This document shows, in pieces, positions 1 to 8,035 of a stretch of DNA of 64,000 bases. The stretch is taken from NCBI GenBank assembly GCA_903928915.1, contig CAIYSL010000098.1:161179-225178 (forward strand), read 5' to 3'. A program made the position numbers and the translations under genes. The DNA comes from an uncultured Syntrophobacterales bacterium. GTDB taxonomy: Bacteria; Desulfobacterota; Syntrophia; Syntrophales; UBA5619. Numbering within the stretch: position 1 is the first letter of the stretch; every line of letters starts with the position of its first letter. Under the pieces are notes generated by a model. It did no database searches and was not told the DNA's origin. It saw nothing but the letters and a program-made list of their open reading frames with translations.

Positions 1-577
1 ACCGGGAAGGCCGGGGTGTTCGCCGGGGCCGACTGCGTGACCGGCCCCGGGTCGGTGATCGAAGCGATCGCCGGTGGCCGCCGGGCCGCCATGGCGATCG
101 ACCGGTACCTCGGCGGAACCGGCGCGATCGCGGAGCGGCTGGCCCCGGCCGAGGCGCCGCTGCCCCCCGCCGGAACTGCCCCCCGCGGGGATCTACCCGC
201 TCCCCACGGCCGGCCCGAACGCCGTCCCGCTTCTGCCCGTGGCCGAGCGGTTCGCCGGGTTCGCCACGGTGGAGCTGGCGCTTGCGCCCGAGACGGCCGT
301 CGCCGAGGCCAAGCGGTGCCTGCGCTGCGACCTCCCGATCACCGTCGAGGCGGCCAAATGCCGCAACTGCTACGTCTGCCAGCTGGTATGCTCGCTGCGA
401 TTCGAGGGGGCCTTCGCCGTAGCCAAGGCGGCCCTGCGGATCGACCCGGCCGTCACGCCGGGCGGCGAGACGCAGATCGCCATCACCTTCGAGGAGAAGT
501 GCGACAGCTGCGGGCTCTGCGCCCGGTACTGCCCCTTCGGCGCCCTCTCGCGGGGGTGTGCGGGCACGGCGGCGTGA
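1..577 (+). CDS. FAD/NAD(P)-dependent oxidoreductase with C-terminal ferredoxin module, 3' part, apparent frameshift
   Basis: Only the C-terminal part lies in the window. The first frame reads FAGADCVTGPGSVIEAIAGG, the typical end of the FAD/NAD(P)-binding domain of glutamate-synthase-small-subunit-like oxidoreductases. The second frame carries two cysteine clusters (CLRCDL with KCRNCYVCQLVC, then CDSCGLCARYCPFGAL) that would bind [4Fe-4S] centres. The two halves are in different frames. They join if the C6 run at 163-168 is read as five Cs, so this is either a real +1 mutation or a homopolymer sequencing error. The gene lies 54 nt upstream of an aldehyde:ferredoxin oxidoreductase, so it probably passes electrons between NAD(P)H, ferredoxin and that enzyme. 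The exact family member is not determined. Confidence 0.75.
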
Positions 578-631
578 CCGCGGAGGAACGGTAAACCACA
601 GTACACGAGTACGGGAAAGGAGCAATTCGTT

Positions 632-2506
632 ATGCCGTCTGCGGCTGTGTGCGGCTATGCCGGTAAGATCCTGAGGGTCGACCTGACCACCGAACGGATC
701 ACCGAGGAGGCGCTCGACGAGGCCACCCTGCGCAAGTGGGTGGGCGGAGTCGGCCTCGGGGCGAAGTATCTGTACGGGGAGGTCCCGCCCGAGGCGAAGT
801 GGAACGACCCGGAAAACCGCCTGATCGTGGCCAGCGGCCCGCTCGGGGGCACCATGGTGGGGGGAACCGGGCTGGTCTCCTTCAGCACCAAGGGGATCCT
901 GACCGGCGGCGCCACCTCCACCCAGGCCAACGGCTTCCTGGGGGCCTTCATGAAGACCTCGGGGTTCGACGCGGTCGTGTTCCAGGGAATCGCCAAGCGG
1001 TGGCTCTACCTGTACATCCACGACGCTACCGCCGAGCTCAGGGACGCGCGCCATCTGCTGGGGAAGAACACCTGGGACACGGAGGATTCTATCCGGCAGG
1101 AGCTGGGGTTCGCCGAGCAGCGGATGAGCGTCTTCTGCATCGGTCCGGCCGGGGAGAACCTGGTGAAGTTCGCCGGGATCTTCGGCGACAAGGACCACGC
1201 CGCCGGCCACAACGGTATCGGCGCAGTGATGGGCGTCAAGAAGCTGAAGGCCATCTGCGCCCCGCTCGGCGCCACGCCGATCAGGGTTGCGCACCCGCGA
1301 AAGCTGCTGGCGGCGATCGAGAACATCTGGCGCGAGGTGCAGGCCCACGAAGGGAGCCGCAGGATCTTCAACCTGGGGACCGGCGGCAGCTATCAGACCG
1401 GCGAGGAGCGCGTGGCGCTGGGGACGCTCCCCGTCAAGAACTACCTGACGAACCTCTACCCCGAGGCCCCGCTGATGACCTGCCAGTACGTGCGCGAACA
1501 CTGGCACGCAGTGCCGCGGCCCTGCTGGGCCTGCGGATCCCGCCACTGCCACATGGTCACCATCACCGACGGCCCCTACCGGGGGATGAAGGTGGAGGAG
1601 CCCGAGTACGAGATGTTCGCCGCCATGGGTTCGCTGGTCGGCAACACCGACCCGGTGGAGACGCTGGTCCTGGCCAACCTGATGACGCTGCTGGGGCTGG
1701 AGGGGAACGAGGCCGGGTTCCTGATCGCCATGCTGATCGAGCTGTACGAAAAGGGGTGTCTGACCAAAGAGGACACCGAGGGGCTGGAGCTCAACTGGGG
1801 GAACACCGCGGCCATCCGGACGCTGCTGGAGCGGATGGCCCGCCGGGAGGGGGCCTTCGCCGACATGCTGGCCGAGGGGATCAAGCACGCCGCCGAGCAG
1901 CTGGGGCCGGAGGCGAAGGCGTGCGGTGTCTACACCGTCAAGGGGCATGCCCCGCGCGGCCACGACCACCGGGGGATGTGGCGCGAGATGTTCGACACCT
2001 CCACCGCCGACGTGGGGACCTACGAATCGGGCTATCTCGGGCCGCAGGACCCCGACACGTACGGCCTGAAGGACCGCTTCTCGCCCGAGGAGGTGTCGAC
2101 CCACGTGGCCAGGGCCAAGGGCAGACGCCAGTTCGAGGATGTCCTGGGGAGCTGCTCCTTCTGCACGCGGGCGCGGCTGGCCACCGTGGTGGAGGCGTTC
2201 AACCTGGTCACGGGCTGGAATTTCACGGTCAAGGAGGCCCAGGACGTGGGCTACCGGGTCTCCAACACGATGCGCGCCTTCAACCTCAAGCACGGCGTTC
2301 CGATCGACCGGGAGCAGCCCTCCCCGCGCTGGAGCTCCGCCCCGACGGACGGCCCGGCAAAGGGGATCACCATCGCCCCCCACTGGGAGGCGATGCTGGA
2401 CATCTACTACCGCGAGATGGGCTGGGACCGCGCAACCGGAAAGCCGCTCCCGGAGACGCTGCGCTCGCTGGGGCTCGATTCGATCGCCCGAGACCTGTGG
2501 ACTTGA
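632..2506 (+). CDS. Aldehyde:ferredoxin oxidoreductase family tungsten/molybdopterin enzyme
   Basis: This 624-aa protein is full length for the AOR family, which oxidises aldehydes (or related substrates) to acids and passes electrons to ferredoxin at a tungsto-bispterin centre. The N-terminal third (GKILRVDLTT, then VASGPLGGTMVGGTG and STKGILTGGA) is the usual AOR start. The [4Fe-4S] ligands appear to be C298, C301 and C306 (PCWACGSRHCH) plus a cysteine in GSCSFC (C508 or C511). The first spacing is CX2CX4C rather than the textbook CX2CX3C, which suggests a divergent subfamily. A Shine-Dalgarno GGAG precedes the ATG by 9 nt. The upstream oxidoreductase is the likely redox partner. The substrate cannot be read from sequence. 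Confidence 0.9.
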   Translation: MPSAAVCGYAGKILRVDLTTERITEEALDEATLRKWVGGVGLGAKYLYGEVPPEAKWNDPENRLIVASGPLGGTMVGGTGLVSFSTKGILTGGATSTQANGFLGAFMKTSGFDAVVFQGIAKRWLYLYIHDATAELRDARHLLGKNTWDTEDSIRQELGFAEQRMSVFCIGPAGENLVKFAGIFGDKDHAAGHNGIGAVMGVKKLKAICAPLGATPIRVAHPRKLLAAIENIWREVQAHEGSRRIFNLGTGGSYQTGEERVALGTLPVKNYLTNLYPEAPLMTCQYVREHWHAVPRPCWACGSRHCHMVTITDGPYRGMKVEEPEYEMFAAMGSLVGNTDPVETLVLANLMTLLGLEGNEAGFLIAMLIELYEKGCLTKEDTEGLELNWGNTAAIRTLLERMARREGAFADMLAEGIKHAAEQLGPEAKACGVYTVKGHAPRGHDHRGMWREMFDTSTADVGTYESGYLGPQDPDTYGLKDRFSPEEVSTHVARAKGRRQFEDVLGSCSFCTRARLATVVEAFNLVTGWNFTVKEAQDVGYRVSNTMRAFNLKHGVPIDREQPSPRWSSAPTDGPAKGITIAPHWEAMLDIYYREMGWDRATGKPLPETLRSLGLDSIARDLWT

Positions 2507-2530
2507 TAGTTGCGGCCGTTCTGGTATAAG
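2503..2530 (+). promoter_or_regulatory. Candidate sigma-70 promoter for cysteine synthase gene
   Basis: TTGATA at 2503-2508 and TATAAG at 2525-2530 are separated by 16 nt. The -35 box overlaps the stop codon of the preceding AOR gene. AT-rich hexamers of this kind stand out in such GC-rich DNA. This would allow the cysteine synthase gene to be transcribed independently of the AOR operon. Confidence 0.5.
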
Positions 2531-2583
2531 GAACCCCGGCAGGCGCAGACTATCTCCCCGCAGGGGGAAAAAGGAGAACGTTC

Positions 2584-3501
2584 ATGGGCGTACTGGATGC
2601 CATCGGCAACACCCCTCTGGTGGAGATAACGAACCTCTGGGACTCGAAGAAGACCGGCGTGCGGATCATGGCCAAGCTGGAAGGCTCCAACCCCGGCGGC
2701 TCCGTGAAGGACCGGCCCGCCTATTTCATGATCAAGGAGGCGGTGGAAACGGGAAAGCTGACCCCGGGGAAAACGATCCTGGAGCCCACCTCGGGCAACA
2801 CCGGGATCGGGATGGCCGTGGTGGCGGCGGCGATGGGGTTCAAGATCAAACTCACCATGCCCACCTGCGTGAGCGAGGAGCGGCGGGCGGTCCTGCAGGC
2901 GCTGGGGGCGGAGCTGGAGCTGACCCCGGGGTGCGACCGCACCGACGGCGCCATCCGGCGCGCCCACTACATCATGGAGCACGAAGGCGACAGGTACTTC
3001 ATGCCGAACCAGTTCGACAACCCCCACAACTACCTGGCGCACTACCATACGACCGGTCCCGAGATCCTCCAGCAGACCGCAGGCTCGATCGACCTATTCG
3101 TGGCGGGCATGGGGACCACGGGCACCCTGATGGGCTGCTCGCTGTACTTCAAGGAGAAGAAGCCGTCGGTCCGGATCTGCGGCGTCGAGCCGACGCTCAA
3201 CCACCGCATCCAGGGGCTGAAGAACATGCAGGAGGCGATCGTCCCGAAGATCTACGACCCCGGACGGCTGGATTCCATCGTCAGCTGCGGCGACGACGAC
3301 GCCTTCAACACGACGCGGGACCTGTCGCTGCGGGAAGGGCTGTTCTGCGGGATCAGCTCGGGGGCGGCGATGTGGGGGGCAATGCAGGCCAGCCGGGACC
3401 TGCCCCGCGGATCGACCGTGGTGGTCATCCTCCCGGACCGCGGCGACCGCTACCTGTCGACGGAAGTCTTCCGTTCGGTCTGCGCCATCTGCCCGCCCTG
3501 A
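2584..3501 (+). CDS. cysM: Cysteine synthase (O-acetylserine sulfhydrylase family, CysM-like)
   Basis: This 305-aa PLP enzyme condenses an activated serine with sulfide (or another nucleophile) to make cysteine. The PLP lysine is K42 in GGSVKDRPA. The substrate/phosphate loop is PTSGNTG at about 67-73, and GISSGAAM near the C-terminus contacts the cofactor. IGNTPLVEI at the start is the classic family opening. The length and the NQFDNPHNYLAHYHTTGPEI stretch fit the CysM/CysK group; CysM is chosen on overall similarity and cannot be separated from CysK with certainty. An AGGAG lies 7-8 nt upstream of the ATG. A promoter-like pair overlaps the end of the AOR gene. Confidence 0.85.
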   Translation: MGVLDAIGNTPLVEITNLWDSKKTGVRIMAKLEGSNPGGSVKDRPAYFMIKEAVETGKLTPGKTILEPTSGNTGIGMAVVAAAMGFKIKLTMPTCVSEERRAVLQALGAELELTPGCDRTDGAIRRAHYIMEHEGDRYFMPNQFDNPHNYLAHYHTTGPEILQQTAGSIDLFVAGMGTTGTLMGCSLYFKEKKPSVRICGVEPTLNHRIQGLKNMQEAIVPKIYDPGRLDSIVSCGDDDAFNTTRDLSLREGLFCGISSGAAMWGAMQASRDLPRGSTVVVILPDRGDRYLSTEVFRSVCAICPP

Positions 3502-3621
3502 CGGGGCGGCCGGCCCGTCCCCGCATACGCCGGCAACCGCATTCCCGGCAGCCCGGCTGGCCCTTCGGTGCACGGTCCGGCAGGCATTCGCCAGACAGGC
3601 ACCGCGCTCCGAGGTACGCAC

Positions 3622-4278
3622 ATGCTGACAGAAGCATCCCAGAGGGCCCTGACCGGGATCAGGGACCTGACCACGATCCACTGGTACGCGGTCCCGCTGT
3701 TGGCCGTCGTCGTCTACATCTACGCGACGGAGACGAAGAAGGCCCGGGAGACGGGCAACTGGGATGCCGTCTTTGCCGGCCTCACCGTCTTCGGCATGGA
3801 TTTCTTCAACGAGACCTGGAACGGCTGGGTGCTCCACTTCACGAACCGCTCGGCCCTCTGGACTACCCCCGGCGAAACGGCCCTGCGAATCATGGTCGGC
3901 TGGAACATCGAGATCATGTTCATGTTCGCCATTTCCGGGATCATCTACTACCATACCCTTCCCCGGTACCGGGAGGAGCGGATCCTGGGGCTCCCGAACC
4001 GCTGGTTCTGGGCGGTCGTTTTTTCTGCCTTCTGCGTTTTCGTGGAATGTCTGCTGAACATCGGCGGCCACCTCGTCTGGGAGTACCCCTTCTGGAGGCT
4101 CTCCTTCGGCGGCGTCTGGCTGATCTTCCTGATCGGCTACTTCCCCTTCTATGCGGCAACCATCTTCGTGATCGAACGGGAAACGCCTCTGCGCAAGATC
4201 CAGGCGATCTGCCTGATCTACTCGGTCCCCATCCTGATGAACGTCATCGGCAAAGGGATTTTTCACTGGGCCTATTGA
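3622..4278 (+). CDS. Conserved multi-pass inner-membrane protein of unknown function
   Basis: The protein is 218 aa if started at MLTEASQRAL; an in-frame ATG 54 nt upstream is possible but its extension looks non-coding. About six hydrophobic segments are visible, for example WYAVPLLAVVVYIYA, IEIMFMFAISGIIYYH and VWLIFLIGYFPFYAATIFVI, interspersed with short charged loops. A conserved-looking DFFNETWNGW loop follows the first segment. I do not recognise the family. It lies 120 nt after cysM on the same strand and converges with the next gene, so co-transcription with cysM is possible. Confidence 0.65.
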   Translation: MLTEASQRALTGIRDLTTIHWYAVPLLAVVVYIYATETKKARETGNWDAVFAGLTVFGMDFFNETWNGWVLHFTNRSALWTTPGETALRIMVGWNIEIMFMFAISGIIYYHTLPRYREERILGLPNRWFWAVVFSAFCVFVECLLNIGGHLVWEYPFWRLSFGGVWLIFLIGYFPFYAATIFVIERETPLRKIQAICLIYSVPILMNVIGKGIFHWAY

Positions 4279-4333
4279 GGCCGCGGACGCTCAACCGGCT
4301 CCGCATGCGGCGCCCCCGGGGGTCGGCAGCGGC

Positions 4334-4900
4334 TCAGTCCGCCGCCAGCTTCCCGCCCAGTTCGAAGGCCTCCTGCATGACCCGGGCGTCGGTCCGGATC
4401 GCGCCCGCCTCCAGGGCGCTGCCGTAGACCATCCCCACGATCCGCGAGCCCGTGAACCGATAGGCGTCCTGAAAGGTCCGCAGGGCGTTGACGCAACCCG
4501 AGACGAAGGGGTCTGCGTCGGCGTAGGTCATGGCGATGGCGATCCTTTTCCCCCGGAAGGGCTCCTTTCCGTACGCGAGCAGGGCGAAGCAGCGATCCAT
4601 GAAGATCTTGGTCTGCGCCGACAGGGTGAACCAGTACACGGGGCTGGCGATCACCCATCCGTCGGCAGCCAGGAGCCGGGGGTAGAGCTGCTGCATGTCG
4701 TCGCGGATGGTGCAGCCGGTGCTGCCTTTGCGCTGGCAGTGCATGCAGCCCTTGCAGGGGGCAATCTTCTTCCCCTGGAGAAACACGGTCTCGACCTTCG
4801 CCCCCCCCGCTTTCGCCCCCCGGGCGATCTCTTCCGCCAGCGCGGCGCTGTTTCCTTTTTTCCGTGGAGACCCCAGCAGCACCAGAATCTTCTTCGCCAT
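4334..4900 (-). CDS. NADPH-dependent FMN reductase / flavodoxin-fold iron-sulfur flavoprotein family
   Basis: This 188-aa protein starts at MAKKILVLLGSPRKKGNS, where LLGSPRKKGNS is the FMN-phosphate loop of the NADPH-dependent FMN reductase family. CKGCMHCQRKGSTGC at about 50-64 matches the cysteine cluster of iron-sulfur flavoproteins and related multimeric flavodoxins. SPVYWFTLSAQTKIFMDR is the second flavin-binding loop. The start was chosen because GGGAGGGG lies just upstream and similarity begins there. It is a cytoplasmic redox protein; the physiological electron donor and acceptor are unknown. The nitroreductase-family gene immediately upstream on the same strand suggests a shared redox or detoxification role. 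Confidence 0.85.
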   Translation of the reverse strand: MAKKILVLLGSPRKKGNSAALAEEIARGAKAGGAKVETVFLQGKKIAPCKGCMHCQRKGSTGCTIRDDMQQLYPRLLAADGWVIASPVYWFTLSAQTKIFMDRCFALLAYGKEPFRGKRIAIAMTYADADPFVSGCVNALRTFQDAYRFTGSRIVGMVYGSALEAGAIRTDARVMQEAFELGGKLAAD

Positions 4901-5016
4901 CGCAACCCCTCCCGACCGGTGTAAGGTAAAACGCGAATGCCCGGAGATTTCTTTCGGCCGGCCGATGCCGGCGCGGGGGACCCGGATGCGGGCCGCACCG
5001 CACCGGTGCCGCGGCC

Positions 5017-5595
5017 TCAGTCCGCTTCCTTCCAGGTTTCCCGGAAGACCCATTTCACCTCGGCCTTGTACCGCTTTTCCGGCGGCCGGTAGTCCGGATG
5101 GGGAACGCCGACGTTGATCCCGACGACCATCCGGTACTTAGCCGGCACGCCCAGCAGGCGGTTTACCTGCTGCTCGAAATCGTCCCACAGGCCGAACAGC
5201 TGGCTCCCCAGCCCTTCGGCAACGGCGGACAGGCAGAAATTCTCGACGAACAGCCAGGCGCTCCCCATGTCGTACCGGTGGGGGTCCCTGTCCTCGGGGG
5301 CGAAGGTGTACACCACCAGCGACGTGCTGTTGCGGAACACCTCCTTCTGGGCCGCAAGCAGCGCCCTGCCCGTTTCGGTGTCCGGGGTGAAGGCGCTGTT
5401 CTGGGTATGCTTGATCGTACCGATCCTCTCGCGCGTGGCGGGATCGGAGACGATCACCACGAACCAGGCCTGTTTGTTTCCGGCGGAGGGGGCAAGCGAC
5501 CCCGCCTTGAGCAGACGGCTGAGCTGCTGTTCGCCGGGCGGTGCGGAAAACCTGCGGATGGTCCTGCGCTTCTCGAAGACGTCCCAGAGTTTCAT
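5017..5595 (-). CDS. Nitroreductase family protein
   Basis: This 192-aa protein has the nitroreductase fold, an FMN enzyme that uses NAD(P)H to reduce nitro groups, quinones or other acceptors. RRTIRRFS at the N-terminus and LAPSAGNKQAW at about 52-62 are the FMN-binding signatures. The C-terminal VGINVGVPHPDYRPPEKR is the usual family end. The start at MKLWDVFEKRRTIRRF fits family length. A longer in-frame start 51 nt upstream is unlikely, because its extension (MYVYSCIPVPP) has no family match. It precedes the flavodoxin-like reductase on the same strand, with 116 nt between them. Confidence 0.88.
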   Translation of the reverse strand: MKLWDVFEKRRTIRRFSAPPGEQQLSRLLKAGSLAPSAGNKQAWFVVIVSDPATRERIGTIKHTQNSAFTPDTETGRALLAAQKEVFRNSTSLVVYTFAPEDRDPHRYDMGSAWLFVENFCLSAVAEGLGSQLFGLWDDFEQQVNRLLGVPAKYRMVVGINVGVPHPDYRPPEKRYKAEVKWVFRETWKEAD

Positions 5596-5696
5596 GGCGG
5601 TGACCCTCAGAATAGGCGGTACCGGTATGCAGGAATACACATACAACAGATTGGGAAATAATCAAGATAAGAATAGGCAGCGCCGCTGGACACGCA

Positions 5697-7166
5697 TCAT
5701 TTTTCTTTCAGTCGGAACCCCTGCTCGCGAAAAAGGCGCAGGCAGGTGTCTGCAACACCCGTATCATAGAGGATTCCTCTGTTGCCTTCGATTTCCCGCA
5801 GGGCTTGATCGATACCCGCGGCAGGGCGGTACGGGCGATGGCAGGCCATGGCTTCGACCGTGTCGGCAACGGCAAGGATGCGAGCCTCCGCAAGAATGCT
5901 GCTGCCGTGCAGGTTTCGCGGATAGCCGGAGCCATCGACCCGTTCATGGTGCTGGTAGACGATCTCGGCCAACGGCCAGGGGGATTCCACATCGCGCAAC
6001 ATCTCGTACCCGAGCCGGGGGTGCTCCTTGATCATGCGGAATTCGAACTCCGTGAGCGGTGTGGGCTTTGACAATATCTCGGCGGGTATCGACAGTTTGC
6101 CGATGTCATGGATCGATCCTGCTAGCTGGATGGCTTCGATACGGTCCTTGGTCAGTCCCATTTCGGCGGCGATGGCGCAGGCAAGATCCGCGGCGCGGGT
6201 CTGATGGCCGGCAGTGTAGGGGTCCCGTATTTCGATGGCTGATTTCAGGACCTGAATCGTCGCTCCGAGCGCCCGTCTCAGGCGGTCGAGGGTATCCTGG
6301 ATTTTCTTATCCGCATGCTTGCGTTCCGATATGTCGCGGACAAAGCCGAGGACGATCATCCGATCTTTCCGTTGCACCACGCTGGTATTGATCTCGACCG
6401 GCACGATCAGCCCGTTCTTGTTGATGAGTTCAAGCTCATCCGGACCGGTTGATTTGCCCTCGCTGCTTGCCTGGAGCAACTGGACGGCCTTTTTCAGGCT
6501 GCGTTGCGTCAATATGTTCACTGCCGCGAAGTTCTTTCCGATCAATTCGGTGCGCCGGTAGCCCAGGATCTCCTCGCACGTGCGGTTCCCATAGAGGAAC
6601 CTTCCCTCCAGGTCGTTCATGTAAACGCCGTCGACGGCGTTCTCCAGATATCGGTTGAACAGCGCTTCGCTTTCCTGAAGCGCCTCCTCCGCTTGCCTGC
6701 GATCGGTGATGTCGCGGATCAGGCCGTAGAAACCGGCCAGTTTGCCCTGCGGGTCACGGATGCCCCGGATGTACGTTTCCAGATATCTCGTGGAGCCGTC
6801 TTTATGGTAGAACTCCAGCTCCAGGACGCGGGACCGATTCGGGTCTGTCCCTGCCTCGGCTTCCCGCTCCAGCTCGACAGCCAGTATCTCGCAGGCCAAT
6901 TTCAGAGACTGCGGGGTCAATTGTTCATCGACTGTCTGCGCCATTCTTTCCGCGGGGGTAAATCCGAGAACCCTCGTGATGGACGGACTCACGTACGTAG
7001 TCATCAGGTTCAAATCCACCTGATAGACCACGTCAGCCATATTTTCGGCGAGAAAGCGGCTCTCCTTTTCACTCTTCTCCAGGACGGCTATCCGCTGCCG
7101 CAGAGAGGCCAGCTCCTCGAGGAGCGTCTGCTTTGTCTTGGCCTGATCTTTCATGAGAGCGCTCAT
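5697..7166 (-). CDS. PAS-PAS-HD-GYP domain protein (putative c-di-GMP phosphodiesterase)
   Basis: This 489-aa protein begins with a short coiled coil (about 8-35), followed by two PAS domains (about 36-160 and 165-285) and a C-terminal HD-GYP domain (about 300-480). The HD-GYP family hydrolyses cyclic di-GMP. The catalytic residues are present: HD at 353-354 (SIHDIGKLSIP), HH at 406-407 and the loop DGSGYP at 411-416. No transmembrane segment is obvious, so it is likely cytoplasmic, with the PAS domains sensing a small ligand or redox state. It follows the J-domain/receiver gene by 51 nt on the same strand and is probably its operon partner. Confidence 0.9.
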   Translation of the reverse strand: MSALMKDQAKTKQTLLEELASLRQRIAVLEKSEKESRFLAENMADVVYQVDLNLMTTYVSPSITRVLGFTPAERMAQTVDEQLTPQSLKLACEILAVELEREAEAGTDPNRSRVLELEFYHKDGSTRYLETYIRGIRDPQGKLAGFYGLIRDITDRRQAEEALQESEALFNRYLENAVDGVYMNDLEGRFLYGNRTCEEILGYRRTELIGKNFAAVNILTQRSLKKAVQLLQASSEGKSTGPDELELINKNGLIVPVEINTSVVQRKDRMIVLGFVRDISERKHADKKIQDTLDRLRRALGATIQVLKSAIEIRDPYTAGHQTRAADLACAIAAEMGLTKDRIEAIQLAGSIHDIGKLSIPAEILSKPTPLTEFEFRMIKEHPRLGYEMLRDVESPWPLAEIVYQHHERVDGSGYPRNLHGSSILAEARILAVADTVEAMACHRPYRPAAGIDQALREIEGNRGILYDTGVADTCLRLFREQGFRLKEK

Positions 7167-7217
7167 CTCACGCGGGGAGGGGGAAGCCGTTGCCGGATTT
7201 CCGCCGGAGACAGCCGA

Positions 7218-7901
7218 TCAGACGCAGACGTTGACGCCGGTGAGATCGTTTTTGAGGTACTTCTCCACCAGCTCCAGCATGGCGCTGATCTTGAAGGGCT
7301 TTGAGAGGCAGGGGTACCCGTACCTCAGCATATCCTCCTGGAGCTCCTTCTTCACGTTCCGGAGGCCGAAGAATCCGCTGATGTAGATGACCTTGATCCG
7401 CGGGTTGTCCTGGCGGATCTTCTTCACGAGCTCGACCCCGCTCATGATGGGCATCACCACGTCGGTGAACAGCAGGTCGGGCTTGAACTGGAGGTAGGTC
7501 CGGTATCCCTCCTCGCCGTCCAGCGCCACCCGCACATCGTAGCCCTCCATGATGAACACGTCGCGGAAGGTCTCCTGGAGTCCGAACTCGTCCTCCACGA
7601 CGAGGATCTTTTTCTTCCCGTTCGTCTCCTCGGGGATCCCCTTCCTGAGCAGGGCGATCAGGTCGTTGTCTTCCACGGCGCCGATCAGTTCGCTGATGTG
7701 GTTGAGCCGTTTTTGCAGATGCTCCGCCTTCTTCACGTTGTCGGGGTTCAAATCGGGGTGGTACACCTTGCTCAGCAGGCGGTGGCTCGAACGGATGTAC
7801 GACAGGGCGGAAACGGCGCCGAGGTCGTGGTAGATTTCCCGCGCCTTGTCCAGGAGCCCCAGAAAGATCAGTTCGCGCTCGAGCGATGCGAGGTTGTCCA
7901 T
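7218..7901 (-). CDS. J-domain-like / response regulator receiver fusion
   Basis: Residues 1-90 are helical and contain RLLSKVYHPDLNPDN, a close match to the helix II-HPD-helix III core of DnaJ J-domains (H48, P49, D50). Residues 97-220 are a CheY-like receiver: acidic pocket VVEDE at about 101-105, phosphoacceptor D147 (LLFTDVVMP), a T/S-position serine in YISG and the conserved lysine K201 (LSKPFK). There is no DNA-binding output domain. The fusion suggests phosphorylation-dependent control of a DnaK-type chaperone interaction, or simply use of the J-like region as a docking helix pair. The HD-GYP gene follows directly. Confidence 0.8.
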   Translation of the reverse strand: MDNLASLERELIFLGLLDKAREIYHDLGAVSALSYIRSSHRLLSKVYHPDLNPDNVKKAEHLQKRLNHISELIGAVEDNDLIALLRKGIPEETNGKKKILVVEDEFGLQETFRDVFIMEGYDVRVALDGEEGYRTYLQFKPDLLFTDVVMPIMSGVELVKKIRQDNPRIKVIYISGFFGLRNVKKELQEDMLRYGYPCLSKPFKISAMLELVEKYLKNDLTGVNVCV

Positions 7902-8035
7902 GCCGTGTGTGCCTGCGCCGTTTCGGTTACGGGGAGGGCCTCCGCGTCCGCGGGGTCGTCGTGCGGGTTACCCGGATCGGGTTGATGACGCGGTGCTTTT
8001 TAACGGGCGATTCTTGGACCAAAGCGCCGCTGTTG

